Source: Syntrophomonadaceae bacterium | GTDB taxonomy: Bacteria > Bacillota > Dethiobacteria > DTU022 | Length of the DNA stretch: 64,000 nucleotides | Reading direction: 5' to 3' | NCBI GenBank assembly: GCA_007121075.1 | Contig: SKMK01000022.1 | Span: 18,229 to 82,228 of the forward strand | Shown here: piece after piece, positions 27,341 to 35,978 of the stretch | Numbering within the stretch: position 1 is the stretch's first letter | Layout of the letters: each line of letters opens with the position of its first letter | Notes under the pieces: model-generated | The model's database searches: none | Told to the model about the DNA's origin: nothing | The model's input: the letters and a program-made list of their open reading frames with translations, nothing else | Made by a program: the position numbers and the translations under genes

Positions 27341-28678
27341 TTACTTACCCTCATCTTTATCCTCCTTGAGGCTGCGGACGATAACCCGCACACCCTCAAC
27401 CCGGTCAACCCGGATTGGTTCCCCTTTGGCAATATAGGAGCCGTCACTGACCACATCAATTCGTTTACCGTCAATTTCCGCCACGCCGGAAGGACGCAGC
27501 GTAGAGACGGCCACCCCCGTCCTTCCGGATAAAGCTTTTTGGTCAAGAGGGGCCACATAACCCAGGTCAGCAGTCTCTTCTTCAGACAAAATAATATGGC
27601 GCAGGGCTCCCCGGCGGGCAAAAAAGCGAAAAGCAATGATGGAAAAAACTGCAGCCAGTACTAATGAAATTAACAGCATTACCATCCCGGTCTGAACCGA
27701 GACCGCCGCCAGGACTATGGAAAAAATGGTAGCAATTAAACCGGCGACGCCAAAAACCCCAAATCCGGGCATCACCGCCTCTATTAACATCAATCCAATC
27801 CCGAAGGCGAAAAGGATCAAAACCCAGTACTCGGCCATCCCGGCAGCAATATTGCCCCCAAAATAAAGGGCAAAAGCAGCAAGGCTGATGACACCGGCGG
27901 CACCAAAGCCGGCCGTTATAACCTCCAGGGCCAACCCGCCCAGGCCGATCATCAATAATATAGTACCCACCGCGGGGTTGGTGGTCCAGCGTACCAGACC
28001 GTCGACAGCCCGCTGCTCAACCGGCCGCCATTCGGCCTCCTTAAGACCGACTGCTGTTAACAGTGAAGCCTGGTCATTCACAGTACCTTCGCTGTACCCT
28101 ACTTCCAGGGCTTCCCCGGCAGTCAGGGTCAGCAAAACACCCTCCTCAACCAGGCCTTCAACAGCGATATCCCTGCGCACCATGGCCGAAGCGATTAGCG
28201 GATCCCTGCCTCTGCGCTCGGCCACCCCGGCCATCTCTTTTTCCCAGACAGATAGCATCTTTTCATCGACTTCGCCTATCCCCAGGTAACGGGGTTCGGC
28301 GGCGCCAATTGTGCTGCCCGGGACCATGTAAATCTCATCGGCGACCAGGGCCAGGTAAGCTCCCGCTGATATAGCATTGGGGCGGACAAAGGCATACACC
28401 GGCAGATCATGTTCGTCCATGATCCTCCTGATTGATTCGGCAGAGTTGATAAAGCCGCCGGGAGTATCAAGTTCCAGGACCACTGCTTCCGCTCCCATGT
28501 TCAGTGCCTCTTCGAAGGCATAAGCAACATGGCTTGTGGTACCCGGATCAATCGTCCCCTTGATTTCAATAACCGCTACCGCTTTATTATCGGCTGCTCC
28601 GCTGCCAAAAGGCATCAAAATAAGCAGTCCGCAGAACAGACAAGCCAGCCATAAAAAAGTCCTTTTTAGTACCGACAC
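27341..28678 (-). CDS. nfeD: NfeD-family membrane serine protease (ClpP-class, long form)
   Basis: 445 residues. Signal peptide (FLWLACLFCGLLILMPFG), an extracytoplasmic ClpP-like protease domain (LDTPGGFINSAESI; catalytic Ser in NAISAGAYLAL), four membrane helices (about 235-335), and a C-terminal NfeD OB-fold (ALSGRTGVAVSTLRPSGVAEI). Partner of flotillin/stomatin-type proteins. Start GTG 28678 with GGAGGGCGG upstream. B. subtilis has the same order (yqeY-yqeZ-floA). Confidence 0.95.
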   Translation of the reverse strand: MSVLKRTFLWLACLFCGLLILMPFGSGAADNKAVAVIEIKGTIDPGTTSHVAYAFEEALNMGAEAVVLELDTPGGFINSAESIRRIMDEHDLPVYAFVRPNAISAGAYLALVADEIYMVPGSTIGAAEPRYLGIGEVDEKMLSVWEKEMAGVAERRGRDPLIASAMVRRDIAVEGLVEEGVLLTLTAGEALEVGYSEGTVNDQASLLTAVGLKEAEWRPVEQRAVDGLVRWTTNPAVGTILLMIGLGGLALEVITAGFGAAGVISLAAFALYFGGNIAAGMAEYWVLILFAFGIGLMLIEAVMPGFGVFGVAGLIATIFSIVLAAVSVQTGMVMLLISLVLAAVFSIIAFRFFARRGALRHIILSEEETADLGYVAPLDQKALSGRTGVAVSTLRPSGVAEIDGKRIDVVSDGSYIAKGEPIRVDRVEGVRVIVRSLKEDKDEGK

Positions 28679-28732
28679 AACCCGCCCTCCAGAGATAAAA
28701 ACCCGGCTTTTTAAGCAGGGCTTTTATTTCAG

Positions 28733-29185
28733 TTATTGCAGTTTTTCTTCAACCATCCGGCGAACGTCATTGCCGTCGGCTTTGCCTTTAACACGAGACA
28801 TCAGCAGGCCCATTACCTTGCCCATGTCCCGCTTTGTTTCAGCCCCGGTTTCAGATATTGCATCCCGAACCATACTTTCCAATTCTTCTTCAGAAAGCTG
28901 CTCGGGCATATATTCTTTAAGAATTCCTATCTCACGTTCAAGGTCATCAAGCAGCTCCTGGCGGTTGGCTTTTTGATAATCGCCCAAGGATTCCTGGCGT
29001 TTTTTTACTTCCCTCGTAAGAACTGTCAGTTCTTCTTCAGCATCTAGTGGTGCATTCTTGGCAATAGTACTGTTTTGCAATTCCGACCGGAGCATTCGGA
29101 TTACCGATAAACGGAACCTATCCTTGGCTTTTTGGGCTTCTTTTTGATCTTCTACAAGCTTTTCTGATAGAGGTTTTTCCGCCAT
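28733..29185 (-). CDS. yqeY: GatB/YqeY domain-containing protein
   Basis: 150 residues, full length for YqeY. Typical features: LSEKLVEDQKEAQKAKD near the start, LSVIRMLRSELQN, and the GatB tail-like end (GKVMGLLMSRVKGKADGNDV). The domain resembles the tRNA-binding tail of amidotransferase GatB; cellular role unclear. ATG 29185 is chosen (GGGAGG upstream) over a longer frame that runs through rpsU. Confidence 0.93.
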   Translation of the reverse strand: MAEKPLSEKLVEDQKEAQKAKDRFRLSVIRMLRSELQNSTIAKNAPLDAEEELTVLTREVKKRQESLGDYQKANRQELLDDLEREIGILKEYMPEQLSEEELESMVRDAISETGAETKRDMGKVMGLLMSRVKGKADGNDVRRMVEEKLQ

Positions 29186-29204
29186 ACAACTGCCTCCCTG
29201 TTTA

Positions 29205-29378
29205 TTAACGGCGTCTTTTCCGTGCAGCATCGGCTTTCTTTTTCCGGCGCACACTAGGCTTTTCATAATGCTCCCTCCGGCGGGCTTCAGAGATGACCCC
29301 GGCGCGGGCACATTGTTTCTTAAACCTCTTCAAAGCTTTATCTAAGGTCTCGTTTTTGCCAATTTTTACTTCTGCCAT
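29205..29378 (-). CDS. rpsU: 30S ribosomal protein S21
   Basis: 57 residues, normal S21 length. Starts [19 protein letters not shown], contains [20 protein letters not shown] and ends in the basic [12 protein letters not shown] tail. RBS AAGGAGAGG precedes the ATG. Immediately upstream of yqeY, as in most Firmicutes. Confidence 0.97.
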   Translation of the reverse strand: MAEVKIGKNETLDKALKRFKKQCARAGVISEARRREHYEKPSVRRKKKADAARKRRR

Positions 29379-29432
29379 AACTCTTCCCCCCTCTCCTTAA
29401 AACCAATACCCAGGGACTGTAATTCATTGAGT

Positions 29433-29795
29433 TTAAACACCCCTGCCCTTGGCTATGGTCTGCAGCAAAGGTCTTCCTCCCAGGAGGTGGAGGTGGAGAT
29501 GAAAAACAATTTGTCCAGCATCAGCACCGCAATTGATCACAATCCGGTATCCTTTTTTATCGATCTTAAAAGCTTTGGCAATTTCATTTGCAACTGAGTG
29601 TAAATGGCCAATCAGGTCCTCGTCATCTTTTTCCACATCCAGAAGGGTGGGAATATGCTTGCGCGGGACTACCAGGATATGGACGGGAGCAGCGGGGTTG
29701 ATATCCTTAAAGGCAACCGCTTTTTCGTCATCATAAACAATGTCTGCATCCAGCTCCCGGTTAATGATCTTGCAAAAAACGCATTCTGCCGACAT
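29433..29795 (-). CDS. HIT-family nucleotide hydrolase/transferase (HinT-like)
   Basis: 120 residues. Zinc-site cysteines in CVFCKII at the N-terminus and the histidine triad HLHLHLLGG near the C-terminus. The family hydrolyses nucleoside 5'-phosphoramidates and aminoacyl adenylates. ATG with AGGAGG upstream. Probably the first gene of the unit continuing into rpsU-yqeY. Confidence 0.95.
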   Translation of the reverse strand: MSAECVFCKIINRELDADIVYDDEKAVAFKDINPAAPVHILVVPRKHIPTLLDVEKDDEDLIGHLHSVANEIAKAFKIDKKGYRIVINCGADAGQIVFHLHLHLLGGRPLLQTIAKGRGV

Positions 29796-30196
29796 ACTGA
29801 TTCCTCCTGACCGCTATTATAACACAGCCCTATTGCCTTGAGAAGCAAACAGCCCCTTGTTCCGAGCTATGCTAGTGATTAGTTCGCTAAATGATCCTTT
29901 ATTACCTTTTTCCGGTAAAAATTTTTTGTCATAATAGCCGGGGTAAAGATAATCTTTATTCAACCCGGCTTGACAACACAGGATGCTTCTCCTTAGCCGC
30001 CCTGGATTATTGCTTATGAATTGACTGCAGCCAGAAGCTGCGATCATTTTGTTACTCCCGGTTCTATGCTATTATGTATTTAAGCTATATCTTCAGCAAT
30101 GAGCAAGCCGGACCGGATTGCAATATACTCGGCAAACAGAATCAACTGCATAAAATAGGGATATAGAAAACTGCTGGTATTCGGGGGGAAGAGATT
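29796..30196. other. Divergent intergenic region between HIT and selU
   Basis: About 400 bp with no credible gene. Holds the HIT promoter at 29816-29824 and an inverted repeat at 29937-29969 (GCCGGG...CCCGGC around the palindrome TAAAGATAATCTTTA). No clear plus-strand promoter for selU was found. Confidence 0.45.
29816..29824 (-). promoter_or_regulatory. Extended -10 promoter of the HIT-rpsU unit
   Basis: Minus strand TGTTATAAT: a perfect -10 with the TGn extension, 21 bp upstream of the ATG. No good -35 at 17 bp, consistent with an extended -10 promoter. Confidence 0.55.
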
Positions 30197-31246
30197 TTGG
30201 AAATAGATATCCGGGAAGCCCTGGAACAAAATAATGTGCTGTTTATCGACGTCCGCTCACCCGGCGAATACTATGAAGCTTCAATACCCGGGGCAGTCAA
30301 CATTCCTCTTTTTGATGACAGGGAGTATTACCAGTTAAGCATCATTTTTTACCAGATGGGTGAACATGAAGCCAGGAGAGCGGCCCTGGATATGGTGGCC
30401 CCCAGGTTGCCAGGCCTGGTCAAAAGCATAACAGAAGCAAGCGGCAGCAAAAAACCCCTCTTTTACTGCAAAAGGGGCGGTATGCGCAGCTTGAGCCTGG
30501 ACCAGATCTTATCACTGACCGGGGTGCCGGTTTACAGGCTAAAAAACGGCTACAAAGCTTACCGACGTTACGTAAATGAACGCCTCCGGGATTATAACTT
30601 AAAAAGCAAACTATACGTCCTGAACGGCCTGACGGGTGTAGGAAAAACCCTGGTTTTAAAAAAACTGGAACAGCGTGGTGTGCCGGTCATAGATCTGGAA
30701 GGGCTGGCCAGGCACCGCGGATCCGTTTTTGGGGCAGTTGGTTTTGACAAACCCCGGTCCCAGAAAGATTTTGATGCCCTCCTGCTGGAGCAGCTCGATC
30801 AAGCCCGGAACGAACCCTACCTGGTTACCGAGGGGGAAGGGCAAAGGATCGGCAACATCTATCTTCCCCACTTTTTCGTGAAAACGATGAAACAGGGAGA
30901 GCATATCCTTTTGACCGCCCCGTTTGAAGTCAGGGTAAAGCGCATTGTTGATACATATGTCAAAGTTACTCCGGGTAATGATATACAAAGGCAGCTTGAA
31001 TCCTCGTTAAAATCCCTGGAACGGCGTTTGGGAAAAAGAAAAACAGAGATGTTGACAGCTATGATCAAAAAAGGTAATTATTACACTGTTGCAGAATTAT
31101 TATGCAGGGATTATTACGATCACTTTTACAGTGAATCCAGGCCGGGGGCTTCCAGGTTTACAGAAACAATAGACGCTTCAGATTTGAATCAAGCAGCGGA
31201 GCAGGTTATGGCTGTGATAGTCCAAAAATTTACCGCTCCCGCATAA
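30197..31246 (+). CDS. selU: tRNA 2-selenouridine synthase (SelU/MnmH)
   Basis: 349 residues. Replaces sulfur with selenium at 2-thiouridine-34 of tRNAs using selenophosphate, acting after MnmA. N-terminal rhodanese domain with IDVRSPGEYYEASIPGAVNI and the active Cys in YCKRGGMRS; C-terminal P-loop domain GLTGVGKTLVLKKL. Start TTG 30197, preceded by GGGGGGAAGAG. It implies the cell makes selenophosphate (selD should exist elsewhere) and supports reading the UGA in the FTR-like gene at 47.2 kb as selenocysteine. Confidence 0.95.
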   Translation: MEIDIREALEQNNVLFIDVRSPGEYYEASIPGAVNIPLFDDREYYQLSIIFYQMGEHEARRAALDMVAPRLPGLVKSITEASGSKKPLFYCKRGGMRSLSLDQILSLTGVPVYRLKNGYKAYRRYVNERLRDYNLKSKLYVLNGLTGVGKTLVLKKLEQRGVPVIDLEGLARHRGSVFGAVGFDKPRSQKDFDALLLEQLDQARNEPYLVTEGEGQRIGNIYLPHFFVKTMKQGEHILLTAPFEVRVKRIVDTYVKVTPGNDIQRQLESSLKSLERRLGKRKTEMLTAMIKKGNYYTVAELLCRDYYDHFYSESRPGASRFTETIDASDLNQAAEQVMAVIVQKFTAPA

Positions 31247-31345
31247 AAATTCCCTTATTTATATATGTAAACAATTAACGAACTGTGTATGATTGACCCG
31301 GCTATTAAATAATATTCTTAAACTTCGAAAGGAGAAATAAAAGTT

Positions 31346-31729
31346 ATGAATCCTTACGACGCTGCTCACAAGCTGGCAGGGGCATTACGGGAATCGGAAG
31401 AATTCAAGGAGTTTAAAAAAGCACAGCAAGAATTAAAGGATGATCAAACAGCAAAAAAAATGATTCTCGACCTGCGCGGTAAACAGATGGAGTTGCAGAG
31501 GCAAAAACTGTCCGGAATTGAAGTATCCAAAGAGCAGGAGGAAAGGCTGGAAAAGCTACTGGAAGTGGTAAATATGAACATGGTGGCAAAGCGTTTTTTA
31601 CAGGCGGAATACAAGGCCATAGTTCTTCTGCAGGATGTACAAAATATTATCGGCGATGCCACCAATGAAATATACGACGAAGAATTAATGAACTTTCCTG
31701 AAAGTGAAAACCGGGGTGAACAAGAATAA
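31346..31729 (+). CDS. YlbF/YmcA-family protein
   Basis: 127 residues, an all-helical protein of the YlbF family. In B. subtilis YlbF acts with YmcA and YaaT to modulate RNase Y and developmental regulation. Helical and charged throughout (ESEEFKEFKKAQQELKDD; QEERLEKLLEVVNMN), ending in an acidic tail. RBS AAAGGAGAA. Its stop TAA overlaps the ATG of the next gene by 1 nt, so the two are coupled. Confidence 0.85.
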   Translation: MNPYDAAHKLAGALRESEEFKEFKKAQQELKDDQTAKKMILDLRGKQMELQRQKLSGIEVSKEQEERLEKLLEVVNMNMVAKRFLQAEYKAIVLLQDVQNIIGDATNEIYDEELMNFPESENRGEQE

Positions 31730-32472
31730 TGGCTGAAGGAAGGACCGGGAAATACGAAGCCCTGCTGATTGATTTAGACGGCACACTTCTTAACCTGGAT
31801 ATTGAAAAATTCATACCGGCCTATCTTGAAGCCCTGTCCAAACAATTTACCGGCCATCTCCACCGTGATGATTTTATCAGGCACCTTTTTGAGGCAACAA
31901 GGATCATGGTCGAAGACAATGATCCGGATAAGAAAAACGAAACTATTTTTTACAAGGAATTCTGTAAAAGAATTGGCAAAAGCCAGAAACAGATCCAACC
32001 CATAGTTGATGACTTTTATCGTAATGTATTTCCGAGCTTGCAATGCTGGGGCAAAGTCCATCCCCATGCCCGGGCAGTTGTCAAATATGCCCGGAGAAAA
32101 AACTTGATCCTGGTTTTGGCTACAAACCCTATTTTCCCGGCTGTCGCTATTTTACAGCGCCTGTCCTGGAGCGGGTTCTCCCCGGATGATTTTGACCTGG
32201 TCACCACTATGGAAAATATGCATTTCTGCAAGCCAAATCCATCTTATTATACAGAAATCACCCGGATTATTAAATGTCCTCCAGAAAAGTGCCTGATGGC
32301 AGGTAATGATACCCTGGAAGACCTCAGTGCATTAAAAGCGGGGTTAGATACTTTCCTGGTCGAAGATTTACTCCTGCACCGTACTGACAAAGAACCCGTC
32401 AGTACCTATAGGGGAAAGTTAAAGGACCTGGCTGTCCTGATGAAAAGTTTAGAACCTGTAAGAAGGAATTGA
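31729..32472 (+). CDS. HAD-superfamily hydrolase
   Basis: 247 residues. All four HAD motifs: DLDGTLLNLD (nucleophile Asp), ATNP (motif II Thr), CKPNPSYY (Lys) and GNDTLED (acidic motif IV). The insertion between motifs I and II is a helical cap, as in HAD subfamily I phosphatases. Substrate unknown. Translationally coupled to ylbF. It converges with mtaB, 30 bp between stops. Confidence 0.9.
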   Translation: MAEGRTGKYEALLIDLDGTLLNLDIEKFIPAYLEALSKQFTGHLHRDDFIRHLFEATRIMVEDNDPDKKNETIFYKEFCKRIGKSQKQIQPIVDDFYRNVFPSLQCWGKVHPHARAVVKYARRKNLILVLATNPIFPAVAILQRLSWSGFSPDDFDLVTTMENMHFCKPNPSYYTEITRIIKCPPEKCLMAGNDTLEDLSALKAGLDTFLVEDLLLHRTDKEPVSTYRGKLKDLAVLMKSLEPVRRN

Positions 32473-32502
32473 TAGTATAGAAACAGTAGAAATGCCGACG
32501 CC

Positions 32503-33816
32503 TTATTTCTTTTTAACCCGAATGGCCCTGATCTCAGAGCCGTCTTCTTTTTCCAGTCGGGTATTGATTAATTTGCCGCGCCAGTGCAGACCTTTTATAT
32601 CCATATCAATTTTAACCCGCAGGTAATGCTGTGTAAAACCTTCACCGTAAGAGTAAGGCACTACTTTTTCAACAAGTACCGGTTGGACAGTACCTAAAAA
32701 TTGACGCCTGTAAGTAGAAGCCATTTCTTCGCCCAGCTCGATCATCTCTTTGCTGCGCCTGTCTTTAACTTTTTTGGGGACCTGGCCGGAATAATCAGCC
32801 GCCGGGGTGCCAGGCCGCGGTGAATACTTGAATACATGGAGGCGGCTAAACCCAACATCTTTGATCAATTTCATACTGCGCCGGTGATGCTTTTCTGTTT
32901 CGCCCGGGAAACCCACAATAATATCGGTACTCAAGGCCAGGCCCGGGATTTCCTGTTTCAACCATTTGGCCAGGTAAAGATATTCCACTGGCTCGTAGGG
33001 CCGGTTCATCAGCCGCAGTATTTCCCCGTCACCGCTCTGGAGAGGAATATGCAGGTGCGGGCAGACAATCCAGGATCCGGTGATATGGTCCACGAGCTCT
33101 GCGTTTATATCGGAGGGTTCCAGGGAACTGAGGCGAAGCCTGATCAGTTTCGGGATTTCTTCCAGATCCTTCAAAAGTGAGGGCAGGGAAACATCCTCCA
33201 GGTCGGCGCCGTAAAGCCCTAAATGGATACCGGTTAAAACAATTTCCCGGCAGCCGGAAGCTACCAGTTTCTTAGCCCTTAGAACTGCTTCTTCCGGATG
33301 AAGGCTTCGCAGAGGGCCCCTCACCGACGGCACAACACAGTAACTGCAGTGCTGATCGCAGCCTTCCTGGATTTTAAGGAATCCCCTGGTCCGGCCCCTT
33401 CTTTTAACCTGGGGGAGCATTTCAAAGCGGCTGCCAGCAGGATGGGGCGATACAAGATCCAGGGCAGTACCTGGTTCCAGAGAGGCTAAGATTTGGGGCA
33501 GTTTTTCTCGCTCCCGGTTACCGACAATCAGATCGGCCTGTTCCATTTCTTTAATTTTTTCAGGAGAGCCCTGAGCATAACATCCTGTAGCAATTACGAT
33601 GGCCCCGGGCGAACGTTTCCGGGCCCGCCGAATTGTTTTTCTTGATTTATGGTCGCTGCTGCCGGTCACTGTACAGGTATTGATCACATAAACATCAGCC
33701 TGGTTTTCAAAATCGGTAATTTTATAACCGGCCTGCTCAAAAAGCGCTTGCAGCGCTTCTGTTTCGCAAAAATTAACTTTGCACCCGAGAGTGAAAAAAG
33801 CAGCTTTTTTCTTCAT
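32503..33816 (-). CDS. mtaB: tRNA t6A37 methylthiotransferase MtaB
   Basis: 437 residues. A radical-SAM enzyme that converts t6A to ms2t6A at position 37. N-terminal MTTase domain with cluster cysteines (LGCKVNFCETEA; YVINTCTVTGSSDHKSR; ATGCYAQG), radical-SAM CxxxCxxC in GCDQHCSYC, then a C-terminal TRAM domain. ATG 33816 overlaps the rsmE stop by 1 nt. Gene order dnaJ-rsmE-mtaB is as in B. subtilis. Its substrate t6A is also the substrate class of the TrmO domain at 20 kb. Confidence 0.96.
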   Translation of the reverse strand: MKKKAAFFTLGCKVNFCETEALQALFEQAGYKITDFENQADVYVINTCTVTGSSDHKSRKTIRRARKRSPGAIVIATGCYAQGSPEKIKEMEQADLIVGNREREKLPQILASLEPGTALDLVSPHPAGSRFEMLPQVKRRGRTRGFLKIQEGCDQHCSYCVVPSVRGPLRSLHPEEAVLRAKKLVASGCREIVLTGIHLGLYGADLEDVSLPSLLKDLEEIPKLIRLRLSSLEPSDINAELVDHITGSWIVCPHLHIPLQSGDGEILRLMNRPYEPVEYLYLAKWLKQEIPGLALSTDIIVGFPGETEKHHRRSMKLIKDVGFSRLHVFKYSPRPGTPAADYSGQVPKKVKDRRSKEMIELGEEMASTYRRQFLGTVQPVLVEKVVPYSYGEGFTQHYLRVKIDMDIKGLHWRGKLINTRLEKEDGSEIRAIRVKKK

Positions 33817-34571
33817 TAAATTTCCCTTTCTTTCCCCAGATCGCCCCATTCCGCCTGGATCACAGCAACAACGGCGGCGGCGGCTGTTTCTGTCCGCATA
33901 ATCCGAGGTCCCAGGTGGATTATTTGGGCTCCGGAATCCCTGATCGCTTCTATTTCGCTATTCTCAAAACCTCCCTCGGGCCCAATAAACAATAAAACAG
34001 CCTTATCTTCCGGACAGGGCTGTTTTAAAACGCCGGATAATGAAATTCTTGATTCATCTTCCCAGGGAACCAGGGTCCGGTATCTGTTGAATTCGGCCAG
34101 GGTATCTTTTAAGTCAAGGGCCTGTTCAACCGGGGGCAGGAAAGCCCGGCGGCACTGCGCTGCGGCTGAACGGGCTATATTTTGCCAGCGCCTGATTTTT
34201 TTCTCCCCTTTAGGGCCACCCAGGTTGGGTATACTTCTCGACACAGCCACAGGGACAATCTTTTTAACTCCCAATTCCACGGCCTGCCTGATGACCAGGT
34301 CCATTTTTTCGCCCCTGGACAGTGATTGAAACAAAGTAATATTTAACGGGGATTCAGCTGAAGGAAGTTCGTCACCAAGCCTGACTCTGACACGCTGTGG
34401 TTCGGATATGGTTATCACTGCGCTTAAGGCCTTGCCCCGGGCATCGGCTACGGCTACCCGATCTCCGGGTTTCAAGCGAAGCACACGGTAAGCATGGTTA
34501 AGATCTTGTTCATGAAGGTCTACTTCCAGCCCACCGGTCAAGGTGTATCCTTCTAAAAAGAAGTAGTGCAT
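33816..34571 (-). CDS. rsmE: 16S rRNA m3U1498 methyltransferase RsmE
   Basis: 251 residues, SPOUT-type knotted fold. N-terminal PUA-like part starting HYFFLEGY; SAM-binding knot near the C-terminus with VLLFIGPEGGFENSEIEAI and LGPRIMRTETAA. ATG start. Located directly after dnaJ; prmA, usually between them, is missing. Confidence 0.96.
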   Translation of the reverse strand: MHYFFLEGYTLTGGLEVDLHEQDLNHAYRVLRLKPGDRVAVADARGKALSAVITISEPQRVRVRLGDELPSAESPLNITLFQSLSRGEKMDLVIRQAVELGVKKIVPVAVSRSIPNLGGPKGEKKIRRWQNIARSAAAQCRRAFLPPVEQALDLKDTLAEFNRYRTLVPWEDESRISLSGVLKQPCPEDKAVLLFIGPEGGFENSEIEAIRDSGAQIIHLGPRIMRTETAAAAVVAVIQAEWGDLGKEREI

Positions 34572-34594
34572 TTATACCTCCGGGCTCCCGGTTG

Positions 34595-35746
34595 CTATCC
34601 GCCGCCAAAAGCATCTTTCATCCGGTCAAAAAAACCTTTGTTTTCAACCCCCACTTCTTCACCGTTAAGATAGGCAAATTCTTCCAATAGCTCCTTCTGA
34701 CGAGGTGTGAGGCGTTTGGGAACATTTACCTTGACTGTTACGCGCAGGTCGCCCCGTCCAGAACCACGCAGGTAAGGCATACCCTGGCCTTTTAAGCGGA
34801 AGGTAATACCGTGCTGGGTCCCTTCAGGGATCCTGAGGTTAGCAGTACCTTCGAGAGTCGGCACCTCTTTTTCCACGCCGAGGGCAGCCTGGCTAATGCT
34901 TATTGTTTCTTCTATCCATAAATCACTGCCTTTTCTCTGAAACACCTTGTGAGGGCGGATCCGGAACACCACATATAAATCTCCGGAAGGTCCGCCGCGA
35001 ACACCGGCTTCGCCGCCACCGCTAACCCTGAGCCTTGAACCGTCTTCCACCCCGGGTGGTATTTTAATTTCAATTTTTCTTTCCTGCACAATCCGGCCCT
35101 GGGCACTGCAGGTGGAACAGGGATCGCTTATAATTACACCTTCACCTCTGCAGTTACTACAGACCTGCATGCTGACGAAACGGCCGAAAGGTGTGCTCCG
35201 GGTATACTGCTGCTGCCCGCTACCGCCACATGAAGGACAGGTCTCGGAACCGCCGGCGGATTTAGTTTTCTTGCCATCGCAATCAGGGCAGGTTTCGGTT
35301 CGCGGTATGGTGATTACTTTTTCACCGCCATGAAAAGCTTCTTCCAGGGTAATCTCCAGGTCATAGCGCAGGTGGTCCCCCTGTTCGGGTCCGCGCTGCC
35401 TGCGGCGTGTACCCATACCGCCCATTCCGCCGAAAAACTGTTCAAATATTTCATCGATGCCGCCGAAACCAGCCTGACCAAAACCGGTGCCGCCAAAACC
35501 TTCAAATCCACCCGGGCCACCGGCTTGATGCCCGAAGCGATCATAGTGCTCTCTCTTTCGGGGATCGCTCAGGACATCATAAGCTTCTTTCATCTCTTTA
35601 AATTTATTTTCGGCGTCAGGATCATCCTTGTTTAAATCGGGATGATACTGCTTGGCCAGCCTCCTGTACGCTTTTTTCACTTCGCCTTCGCTGGCATTGC
35701 GGTTCAGTCCTAAAATTTCGTAATAGTCCCGTCTTTCCATACTCAA
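34595..35746 (-). CDS. dnaJ: Chaperone DnaJ
   Basis: 383 residues. J domain with [15 protein letters not shown] (HPD intact), a Gly/Phe-rich segment, four cysteine pairs of the zinc-finger region ([32 protein letters not shown]; the first and last deviate slightly from CxxCxGxG), then the C-terminal substrate-binding domains. Start may be TTG 35746 (AGGA 6 nt upstream) or ATG 35740. It has its own promoter at 35891-35919, besides likely read-through from the CIRCE-controlled operon. Confidence 0.97.
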   Translation of the reverse strand: MSMERRDYYEILGLNRNASEGEVKKAYRRLAKQYHPDLNKDDPDAENKFKEMKEAYDVLSDPRKREHYDRFGHQAGGPGGFEGFGGTGFGQAGFGGIDEIFEQFFGGMGGMGTRRRQRGPEQGDHLRYDLEITLEEAFHGGEKVITIPRTETCPDCDGKKTKSAGGSETCPSCGGSGQQQYTRSTPFGRFVSMQVCSNCRGEGVIISDPCSTCSAQGRIVQERKIEIKIPPGVEDGSRLRVSGGGEAGVRGGPSGDLYVVFRIRPHKVFQRKGSDLWIEETISISQAALGVEKEVPTLEGTANLRIPEGTQHGITFRLKGQGMPYLRGSGRGDLRVTVKVNVPKRLTPRQKELLEEFAYLNGEEVGVENKGFFDRMKDAFGGG

Positions 35747-35890
35747 ATATCATCCTTTTCGCCCTGGTAATTATTTTATGGTTTTCTTAAACAATCTGGC
35801 TCCGTCCAACTTTTAAAAAAGGCTGGACTCACATATATAGTATAACACTAACGCCGGGTTTCTGCCTAACGCAAAATCTCGCCCTGATCA

Positions 35891-35919
35891 ATTATAAAGT
35901 CAGTTGGTGATCATGGCAA
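35891..35919 (-). promoter_or_regulatory. Internal promoter for dnaJ-rsmE-mtaB
   Basis: Minus strand: TTGCCA, 17-bp spacer, TATAAT, in the 232-bp gap between dnaK and dnaJ. Its -35 overlaps the palindrome at 35917-35931. Confidence 0.65.
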
Positions 35920-35931
35920 CCGGACCGGTTG
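35917..35931. promoter_or_regulatory. Palindrome CAACCGG-A-CCGGTTG at the dnaJ promoter (possible operator)
   Basis: A perfect 7-bp inverted repeat around one base, overlapping the -35 of the dnaJ promoter. The 1-nt centre makes it a poor RNA hairpin but a good dimer-binding DNA site. No regulator is identifiable; it is not a CIRCE element. Confidence 0.45.
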
Positions 35932-35978
35932 TTAAGGCAAAAACCCGGCATTAAAAATGCATTACCATGGAGTTAATT

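Noticed and set aside
29817..30047. 76-codon minus-strand frame between HIT and selU
   Set aside because: It overlaps the HIT promoter region, has no SD and its protein is not family-like.
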